11,783 bases of DNA from Lachnospira sp900551945 (GTDB taxonomy: Bacteria; Bacillota; Clostridia; Lachnospirales; Lachnospiraceae), in NCBI GenBank assembly GCA_048380335.1, contig DBFCCI010000030.1, positions 1-11,783 of the forward strand, read 5' to 3'. The stretch's first letter is position 1, and each line of letters begins with the position of its first letter. Made by a program: the position numbers and the translations under genes. Below, in pieces: positions 6,902 through 11,783 of the stretch. A model generated the notes under the pieces. That model did no database searches and was not told the DNA's origin. It saw only the letters and a program-made list of their open reading frames with translations.

Positions 6902-6930
6902 TTGACATTCCTACCATTTCCATTTATAAT
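6902..6930 (+). promoter_or_regulatory. Consensus sigma-A promoter of the ABC-F gene
   Basis: TTGACA (6902-6907) and TATAAT (6925-6930) are separated by 17 bases, a perfect match to the sigma-A consensus. It diverges from the helicase promoter, the two -35 boxes being about 11 bp apart. Transcription should begin near 6937, leaving a leader of about 70 nt before the ABC-F start codon. Confidence 0.88.
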
Positions 6931-6946
6931 TAAAATAATAAACTAT

Positions 6947-6968
6947 ATCACTTAGAACTTAATGTGAT
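6947..6968 (+). other. Small hairpin in the ABC-F leader
   Basis: ATCACTTA and TAA-T-GTGAT form an eight-pair stem with one bulged T and a five-base loop. It lies in the untranslated leader between the consensus promoter and the ABC-F start. It lacks a T-run, so it is not itself a terminator. Some ABC-F genes are controlled by leader attenuation, but I see no leader peptide with a clear ribosome site here. Confidence 0.3.
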
Positions 6969-7009
6969 TTAAGAAAATTCAATAAAAAACGAAAGGCAGT
7001 AATACACTT

Positions 7010-9001
7010 ATGATTTTATCTTGTAATAATATAAGCAAATCATTTGGAACTGATATTATATTATCTAATTGTTCCTTTAATATAGAAAACCATGAAAAAG
7101 CCGCTATTGTTGGTCCTAATGGGGCTGGTAAGTCTACTCTGTTAAAGATTATTGTAGGCGAACTTCCTTCTGATACTGGCGTTGTTACTCTTGCAAAAGA
7201 TACTACTTTAGGATACCTTGCACAGCACCAAAACTTAACATCAGAAAATACCATTTACGATGAACTTCTCACCGTAAAGCAAGATATCATAGACATGGAA
7301 AATAAAATTCGCAGTATGGAAGCTGATATGAATAATTTAACTGGTGAAGCTCTTGAAAATCTGCTTAATCAGTACACAAGACTCAACCATGAATTTGAAT
7401 TAAAAAATGGTTATGCTTATAAAAGCGAAATATACGGTGTGTTAAAGGGCTTAGGTTTTACCGAAGAAGATTTTTCACTATGCGTCAATACTTTATCGGG
7501 TGGACAAAAGACTCGTGTTGCATTAGGCAAGCTTCTTCTTTCTAAACCCGACATTATTCTTCTTGATGAACCTACTAACCATCTTGATATGGAAGCTATC
7601 AGATGGCTTGAAAATTATCTTTTAACTTACAACGGAAGTGTAATTATAGTTGCACATGATAGATATTTCCTTGACAAAATAGTATCAAAGGTTATAGAAA
7701 TCGAACGAGGAAAAACAACTGTATTTTCTGGTAATTACACAGCTTATGCTGAAAAAAAGAAAATTCTTCGCAATATGCAGTTAAAAGAATATCTAAATCA
7801 GCAAAGAAATATAAAACATCAAGAAGAAGTTATTACAAAGTTAAAACAGTTCAACAGAGAAAAATCTATTAAACGTGCTGAAAGCCGAGAGAAAATGCTT
7901 AATAAGATTGAACTTGTTGAAAAACCTGAAGAATTAAACGACAAAATGAACATAACACTTAATCCAAAGGTTGTAAGTGGCAATGATGTTCTTCATGTTG
8001 AAGGGCTGTCAAAGAGTTTTGATGATAATATGCTATTTTCTGATATATCATTTGATATAAAGAAGGGTGAACGTATCGCTATTATAGGTAATAACGGAAC
8101 TGGTAAGACTACTATGTTAAAGATTATTAATGGAATTATTCCTGCTGACAGCGGTAAAATAACACTAGGCTCTAAGGTAACTATCGGTTATTACGACCAG
8201 GAGCAACAAGTTTTAGACCCAGATAAGACTTTATTTGAAGAAATTCAAGATGCTTATCCAGACCTTAACAATACTCAAATTCGTAACACGCTTGCAGCCT
8301 TTTTATTTACTAATGACGATGTATTCAAATACATTCGTGACCTTAGCGGTGGTGAACGTGGTAGAGTATCGCTCGCAAAGCTTATGCTTTCAAATGCTAA
8401 TTTTCTTATTCTTGACGAACCTACTAACCATCTTGATATGGTTTCAAAGGAAATTCTTGAAAATGCACTTAATAACTACACTGGTACTGTGCTTTACGTT
8501 TCACATGACCGTTATTTTATTAACACAACTGCAACAAGAATTATTGAGCTTACTAACCGTATGACTGTAAACTATATTGGTAACTATGATTACTACCTTG
8601 AAAAGAAAGATATCCTTACTGCTGCTGCGCTTAAAGAAAATGGTATTAATAATAATTTAGACAGTAATAGCTTATCAACTAATGCTAAAGATAATTTAAA
8701 CTCTGCAAATGCTTCAACACCATCAACTGAAAACAACTCAAAAGCTGACTGGAAGCAATCAAGAGAACTTCAAAATAAGCTTAAAAAAATCAAAAATGAA
8801 CTTAACAAAGTTGAAGCTAGAATTAATGAAATTGAAGACCGAATAAGTGTTATTGATGAGGAGTCAGCACTTCCAGAAGTATGTTCAGACACAGCAAAAC
8901 TTCTTGAACTTCACAAAGAACACGTTGCTCTTTCAGAAGAACTTGACACATTATATGAAAAATGGGAGGAATTATCAGAAGAACTTAACAATATAAAATA
9001 A
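7010..9001 (+). CDS. ABC-F family ATPase (ribosome-associated, YdiF/Uup-like)
   Basis: A 663-aa soluble twin-cassette ATPase with no membrane segments. ABC-F proteins act at the ribosomal E site in translation regulation or antibiotic protection. The first cassette has Walker A GPNGAGKS (35-42), signature LSGGQ (162-166), Walker B LLDEPTNHLD (184-193) with catalytic Glu187, and switch His216. The P-site tRNA-interacting linker is about 240-325 (helical, rich in Gln, Lys and Arg). The second cassette has GNNGTGKT (360-367), LSGGE (445-449), LILDEPTNHLD (466-475) with Glu470, and His499. A low-complexity Asn/Ser linker (about 545-578) leads to a C-terminal coiled coil (about 582-660), as in YdiF and Uup. 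This layout favours a housekeeping member over a dedicated resistance type, but that is inference. The ribosome site GAAAGG (6991-6996) is somewhat far from the ATG, though the N-terminus fits family homologues. Confidence 0.93.
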   Translation: MILSCNNISKSFGTDIILSNCSFNIENHEKAAIVGPNGAGKSTLLKIIVGELPSDTGVVTLAKDTTLGYLAQHQNLTSENTIYDELLTVKQDIIDMENKIRSMEADMNNLTGEALENLLNQYTRLNHEFELKNGYAYKSEIYGVLKGLGFTEEDFSLCVNTLSGGQKTRVALGKLLLSKPDIILLDEPTNHLDMEAIRWLENYLLTYNGSVIIVAHDRYFLDKIVSKVIEIERGKTTVFSGNYTAYAEKKKILRNMQLKEYLNQQRNIKHQEEVITKLKQFNREKSIKRAESREKMLNKIELVEKPEELNDKMNITLNPKVVSGNDVLHVEGLSKSFDDNMLFSDISFDIKKGERIAIIGNNGTGKTTMLKIINGIIPADSGKITLGSKVTIGYYDQEQQVLDPDKTLFEEIQDAYPDLNNTQIRNTLAAFLFTNDDVFKYIRDLSGGERGRVSLAKLMLSNANFLILDEPTNHLDMVSKEILENALNNYTGTVLYVSHDRYFINTTATRIIELTNRMTVNYIGNYDYYLEKKDILTAAALKENGINNNLDSNSLSTNAKDNLNSANASTPSTENNSKADWKQSRELQNKLKKIKNELNKVEARINEIEDRISVIDEESALPEVCSDTAKLLELHKEHVALSEELDTLYEKWEELSEELNNIK

Positions 9002-9002
9002 T

Positions 9003-9039
9003 TAATTTGAGAAATTTACTTTATGAGTTGCTCAAATTA
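9003..9039 (+). other. Inverted repeat just after the ABC-F stop
   Basis: TAATTTGAG (9003-9011) and CTCAAATTA (9031-9039) form a perfect 9-bp stem around a 19-base loop, starting directly after the ABC-F stop codon. No T tract follows, so termination here is uncertain. Confidence 0.4.
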
Positions 9040-9043
9040 CTAA

Positions 9044-9090
9044 AACAACCGCCGAGTTCTTGTGAAACACAGACTTTGGCTTGTTATTTT
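9044..9090 (+). terminator. Possible intrinsic terminator of the ABC-F gene
   Basis: The stretch folds as stacked short helices. AACAA pairs with TTGTT (9044-9048 with 9081-9085), GCC with GGC (9051-9053 with 9078-9080), AGT with ACT (9055-9057 with 9073-9075) and TGTG with CACA (9061-9064 with 9068-9071) around an AAA loop. The helix is followed by ATTTT. The internal loops make it an imperfect terminator. It may instead be part of a leader of the next operon. Confidence 0.4.
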
Positions 9091-9098
9091 CATAAATA

Positions 9099-9141
9099 AA
9101 TATCACTCTCTGCAAGATTTTGCAATCCTGCTGTAGATATT
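9099..9141 (+). other. Nested foldback in the leader of the CYTH-CLC pair
   Basis: AATATC (9099-9104) can pair with GATATT (9136-9141), enclosing a hairpin TGCAA-GATT-TTGCA (9111-9124). It lies about 40 bp upstream of the CYTH start codon. I could not match it to a known riboswitch, and it lacks the conserved GCUGAUGA part of the fluoride (crcB) motif. It may be chance in AT-rich DNA. Confidence 0.3.
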
Positions 9142-9169
9142 CACTTAATTTTTTATTAAAATACAGAAT

Positions 9170-9174
9170 GAGGT
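9170..9174 (+). promoter_or_regulatory. Ribosome binding site that fixes the CYTH start
   Basis: GAGGT lies 8 bases before the ATG at 9183. An upstream in-frame ATG at 9120 has no such site and would add 21 residues unlike any CYTH N-terminus. Confidence 0.75.
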
Positions 9175-9182
9175 TTTTACAA

Positions 9183-9632
9183 ATGGAAATTGAAAGAAAA
9201 TTTTTAGTTAAAACAATTCCTGACAATTTGTCAGAATACAAATGTAGAATTATTGAACAAGCTTATCTTTGCACTGAGCCTGTTGTTCGTGTAAGAAAAG
9301 ATAATGATGAATATTACCTTACTTATAAAGGTCGTGGACTTATGGCAAGAGAAGAATATAATCTTCCCCTTACTAATGAATCATATCAACATCTTCTTGC
9401 AAAAGCTGATGGAAATATTATAACTAAAAAACGTTATGAAATTCCAGATGGAACAGGCAAAACTATCGAACTTGATATATTTGAAGGTGTATTTTCTGGC
9501 ACTGTTGTTGCCGAGGTCGAATTTGAAACTATTGAAGAAGCTAATTCTTATACTGCTCCTTCTTGGTTTGGAAAAGATGTCACTAATGATACAGCTTATC
9601 ACAACAGCAATATGAGCAAAAAGGAATTTTAA
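9183..9632 (+). CDS. CYTH-domain protein (inorganic triphosphatase / thiamine triphosphatase superfamily)
   Basis: A 149-aa soluble CYTH protein, the usual length for the short bacterial type. It opens with the diagnostic ExExK motif, E2-I-E4-R-K6, in MEIERKFLV. Basic and acidic residues expected to line the triphosphate tunnel follow: RVRKD (36-40), YYLTYKG (44-50), KKRYEIP (82-88), ELDIF (96-100) and AEVEFE (110-115). Family members hydrolyse inorganic triphosphate or thiamine triphosphate, or act as class IV adenylate cyclases, using divalent metal. The substrate here is not decidable by eye, but inorganic triphosphate is the commonest for this short type. I start at the ATG at 9183 because the motif must sit at the N-terminus and a ribosome site precedes it. 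The CLC gene follows after one base, so the two are surely co-transcribed. No linking function is known to me. Confidence 0.92.
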   Translation: MEIERKFLVKTIPDNLSEYKCRIIEQAYLCTEPVVRVRKDNDEYYLTYKGRGLMAREEYNLPLTNESYQHLLAKADGNIITKKRYEIPDGTGKTIELDIFEGVFSGTVVAEVEFETIEEANSYTAPSWFGKDVTNDTAYHNSNMSKKEF

Positions 9633-9633
9633 T

Positions 9634-10911
9634 ATGTTTAATAATTACTTTTCATCAGAAAGATTTAAGGAACATAAGATACGACTTAAAATGTCATTTT
9701 TAGCTTTAATTAAGTGGACTCTTTGTTCTTGCTTAATTGGTATATTTTTAGGGCTTATTGGGGCTGGTTTTTATAAAGCTCTTAGCTTTGTAACTTCTTT
9801 TAGAGAAGCTAACCCCAATATCCTATTTTTACTGCCTTTATCAGGTATTATTATTGTATTTATGTACAACCTAGCTGGCAAATCTGCTTCAAGTGGAACT
9901 AATCTTGTTATATCAGCAATACAATCTAACGAAGAAGTTCCTGCACGAGTTGCACCACTTATTATTATTTCAACTATTATCACTCACCTTTTTGGTGGTT
10001 CTGCCGGTAGAGAAGGTGCAGCATTACAAGTAGGTGGTTCAATTGGTAACTTTTTAGCTAAGGTACTTCATTTTGATGATAAAGACACACGAATTATGAT
10101 AATGTGCGGAATGAGTGCTTGTTTTTCTGCCCTTTTTGGAACTCCTATTGCCGCCGCAATATTTTCAATGGAAGTAATAAGTGTTGGTGTTATGTATTAC
10201 GCAGCCCTTGTTCCATGTGTACTTTCATCATTTATAGCAGAAGGTATTTCTAATTATTTCGGTATACCAAATACTGCTTTTGTTGTTGACTATGTTCCTA
10301 TATTGTCTATTGATACAGGCTTTAAAACTATAGTTATATCACTTTTATTTGCTATTGCTAGTGTTCTTTTATGTGTTGCCTTACATAAATCATCGAAAAT
10401 ATATAACTATCTTTTTAAAAATGCCTATGTAAGAATTGTTGTAGCCGGACTTCTTGTTATATGTCTTCGTTACATTTTTAACACTACTGATTATCTTGGT
10501 GCTGGTGCTCCAATTATAGCTTCTAGTTTTACTACTCGTAGTGCGTGGTATGTATTTCTTTTAAAAATATTATTTACTGCCGTAACTCTTGGTGGTGGCT
10601 TTAAGGGTGGTGAAATAGTACCTACTTTATTTGTAGGTGCTACACTTGGAAGTTTTCTCTCTGCTATATTCGGACTTCCAATCGGACTTTGTGCTGCTTG
10701 TGGCATGGTTAGTGTATTTTGTGGAGTAACTAACTGCCCTATAACTTCATTTATACTAGCAGTAGAAATGTTTGGAACTGAACCATTAAAGTATTGTACT
10801 ATTGCTATTGCATTGAGTTACTTATTATCTGGATATTATAGTCTTTATAATAGTCAGAAGATTGTATACTCTAAATACAAGACTGTTTATATTAATAGAA
10901 AGTCAATTTAA
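9634..10911 (+). CDS. CLC-family anion transporter, probable fluoride/proton antiporter (CLC-F type)
   Basis: A 425-aa polytopic membrane protein with the CLC fold (about ten or more hydrophobic helices between 22 and 402). It has no C-terminal CBS or TrkA domain. The gating glutamate is present in GSAGREGAALQ (122-132, Glu127). The anion-site motifs differ from chloride CLCs. The first is SSGTNLV (86-92) in place of GSGIP with its conserved Ser and Pro. The third is GGGFKGGEIVPTL (320-332), with Glu327, in place of GGIFAP. From memory, G-x-N-L and FKGGE are marks of the CLC-F branch, which exports fluoride in exchange for protons, so I infer fluoride export. AAGGA at 9621-9625 is 8 nt before the ATG, inside the end of the CYTH gene. 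A strong terminator follows 27 nt after the stop. Transport of chloride remains possible. Confidence 0.9.
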   Translation: MFNNYFSSERFKEHKIRLKMSFLALIKWTLCSCLIGIFLGLIGAGFYKALSFVTSFREANPNILFLLPLSGIIIVFMYNLAGKSASSGTNLVISAIQSNEEVPARVAPLIIISTIITHLFGGSAGREGAALQVGGSIGNFLAKVLHFDDKDTRIMIMCGMSACFSALFGTPIAAAIFSMEVISVGVMYYAALVPCVLSSFIAEGISNYFGIPNTAFVVDYVPILSIDTGFKTIVISLLFAIASVLLCVALHKSSKIYNYLFKNAYVRIVVAGLLVICLRYIFNTTDYLGAGAPIIASSFTTRSAWYVFLLKILFTAVTLGGGFKGGEIVPTLFVGATLGSFLSAIFGLPIGLCAACGMVSVFCGVTNCPITSFILAVEMFGTEPLKYCTIAIALSYLLSGYYSLYNSQKIVYSKYKTVYINRKSI

Positions 10912-10937
10912 TATTTTATTTTTTGTTTAGATAAAAG

Positions 10938-10973
10938 AAAGTAGGTAGAATAATTTTTCTACCTACTTTTTTT
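10938..10973 (+). terminator. Symmetric intrinsic terminator between the CLC operon and the CRISPR array
   Basis: AAAGTAGGTAGAA (10938-10950) pairs perfectly with TTCTACCTACTTT (10957-10969), a 13-bp stem with a 6-nt loop followed by TTTT. Read on the minus strand, the same stem is preceded by a run of A and followed by TTTCTTTTA. It can therefore also end the leftward CRISPR transcript arriving from the other side. Confidence 0.92.
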
Positions 10974-10987
10974 GCACTAATATCAAT

Positions 10988-11276
10988 ATTTTGATACATC
11001 TTATGTTGTTGTTTAACGTTTTTCCTCCTATGTTTCCTGTCCGTGTGCTTTTGTTTCAATACATCTTATGTTGTTGTTTAACAAACTGCACTCTTATAAC
11101 TCTTACTGAGGAGTAATCGTTTCAATACATCTTATGTTGTTGTTTAACCGACAATTTAGATTTTCTCGCATATAACAAATTTGTTTCAATACATCTTATG
11201 TTGTTGTTTAACACAAACAAGTAAAAGTTATGTACTTGAAGCCTTAGTTTCAATACATCTTATGTTGTTGTTTAAC
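10988..11276 (-). CRISPR. CRISPR array, five 30-nt repeats and four spacers, leftward transcription
   Basis: Repeats lie at 10988-11017, 11053-11082, 11119-11148, 11183-11212 and 11247-11276, with spacers of 35, 36, 34 and 34 nt. Plus-strand repeats begin GTTTCAATACATC and end TTGTTGTTTAAC; four are identical. On the minus strand the repeat ends in ATTGAAAC, the usual 8-nt crRNA 5' handle of type I-B and some type III systems. This sets transcription leftwards and puts the leader on the right. The leftmost repeat differs at three bases (positions 1, 5 and 6 of the plus-strand form), all in the handle, as expected for a decayed trailer-end repeat. No cas gene is present in the window, so crRNA processing must come from elsewhere. 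Subtype is inferred from the repeat alone. Confidence 0.96.
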
Positions 11277-11497
11277 CCACGTTTTTAAGCCATTCTTGAA
11301 AATTGACTTTCTTTCCATGCCCCTATTTTACACTATCTCTCCAAAAATCACCAGCCTTTTTTATCATTTCTATAATTCCCATTAAAAATCTGCCATTGTC
11401 TGCTTATTTACTAGCTTTGCACTACTTTATTTGCATTTTTTAGCTGGTAATTTTATTCATATTTTTATACACTTTATATAATATAATTTTTGTCAAC
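11277..11497 (-). promoter_or_regulatory. Presumed CRISPR leader
   Basis: This AT-rich stretch without an open reading frame joins the right, intact end of the array, where the repeat direction puts the leader. Candidate promoter parts on the minus strand are a TAAAAT (11325-11330), about 50 bases before the first repeat, and a TTGACA (11491-11496) with TATAAA boxes at unsuitable distances (12 and 21). No pair meets the sigma-A consensus well. Together with the following hairpin it accounts for the gap between the array and the flagellin gene. Confidence 0.5.
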
Positions 11498-11553
11498 AAA
11501 ACAATCGCACTATGCTTTATACAACAATGATATATGCACAGTGCGATTGTTTT
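11498..11553 (-). terminator. Large hairpin terminator of the flagellin gene
   Basis: AAAACAATCGCACTATGC (11498-11515) pairs with 11536-11553, 17 of 18 positions matching, around a 20-nt loop. On the minus strand the stem closes in GATTGTTTT and is followed by GTTGAC, so the T tract is built into the stem base. It starts 91 bases after the flagellin stop codon. The stem is nearly symmetrical, so it also insulates the leader from the right. Confidence 0.75.
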
Positions 11554-11644
11554 ACTCAAAATATTATTAATGCAATTTGTTATCTTTAATTGATACTGAA
11601 CCTTAAAACTATATGTTTTGAACTAATTAATTATTGCTAGGCTA

Positions 11645-11783
11645 TTACTGAAGAAGTGAAAGAACACCCTGATTTGACTGGTTAGCCTGTGAAAGCATTG
11701 ACTGACCTGCCTGCATAAGAATATTGTTCTTGCTGTATTCAACCATTTCTTTAGCCATATCTGTATCTCTGATTCGTGACTCA
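11645..11783 (-). CDS. Flagellin, C-terminal 45 residues (gene continues beyond the window)
   Basis: The minus strand encodes a partial protein opening ESRIRDTDMAKEMVEYSKN and closing ANQSNQGVLSLLQ before a TAA stop. This is the conserved D0 C-terminal helix of bacterial flagellin: the R-I-R-D-T/A-D-M-A-x-E-M pattern, then the helix with ILMQAGQSMLSQANQ, and the terminal VLSLLQ. The D0 helices pack in the filament core and are needed for export and polymerisation. The start and the variable domain lie outside the window, so the full length and copy number cannot be judged. A hairpin terminator lies downstream. The gene marks the organism as flagellated or descended from a flagellated line. 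No other motility gene is visible. Confidence 0.95.
   Translation of the reverse strand, partial: ESRIRDTDMAKEMVEYSKNNILMQAGQSMLSQANQSNQGVLSLLQ

Noticed and set aside
9120..9182. Upstream extension of the CYTH protein to an ATG at 9120
   Set aside because: The 21 extra residues are not CYTH-like, the ExExK motif belongs at the N-terminus, and GAGGT is placed for the ATG at 9183.
9002..9182. Fluoride (crcB) riboswitch upstream of the CYTH-CLC pair
   Set aside because: An AACCGCC-like string is present at 9047-9053, but the GCUGAUGA part and the expected pseudoknot partners are not found.
11277..11312. An extra spacer at the right end of the array
   Set aside because: No repeat or repeat fragment follows on the right, so this is leader sequence.

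Overview
The window is AT-rich chromosomal DNA with compact gene spacing, consensus sigma-A promoters, AGGAGG-type ribosome binding sites and hairpin terminators. It carries a Rex redox repressor, a MetH without a reactivation domain beside a separate activation protein, and a flagellin of clostridial type. Together these point to a low-GC Firmicute of class Clostridia, most likely a motile member of the Lachnospiraceae. The genus cannot be fixed from this sequence.

Left part (1-1680, minus strand). A perfect consensus promoter drives rex, followed by a 205-aa coiled-coil protein of unknown function. This two-gene unit ends in a very long stem terminator directly after the second stop codon. 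Beyond the terminator, at the left edge, is a lone hairpin resembling the right end of an IS200/IS605-type element, with no transposase in view.

Middle part (1680-6890, minus strand). A 208-bp imperfect palindrome of unknown nature lies between the rex promoter and metH. Upstream of metH, and overlapping it by 8 nt, is the gene for the MetH activation protein; its start should be the ATG at 5112, not the TTG at 5124. Upstream again is a DEAD-box RNA helicase with a DbpA-like RNA-binding domain. The helicase promoter region diverges from that of the next block.

Right part (6900-10980, plus strand). A perfect consensus promoter precedes an ABC-F ATPase. After a 181-nt gap with foldback structure come a CYTH-domain phosphohydrolase and, 1 nt later, a CLC-family anion transporter. 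The CLC protein has sequence marks of the fluoride/proton antiporter (CLC-F) branch rather than of chloride channels. The operon ends at a symmetrical 13-bp-stem terminator.

Right end (10980-11783). A small CRISPR array (five 30-nt repeats, four spacers, no cas genes in the window) is read leftwards, judged by the ATTGAAAC repeat end and by a degenerate repeat at its left edge. The CLC terminator therefore lies where the array transcript should also end. To the right are the presumed leader, a large hairpin that probably terminates the flagellin transcript, and the last 45 codons of a flagellin gene on the minus strand.

The observations most worth following up are the 208-bp palindrome, the CLC-F-like transporter paired with a CYTH enzyme without a visible fluoride riboswitch, the cas-less array sharing a bidirectional terminator, and the solitary IS605-like end. 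I found no clear candidate for an entirely new multi-gene system.
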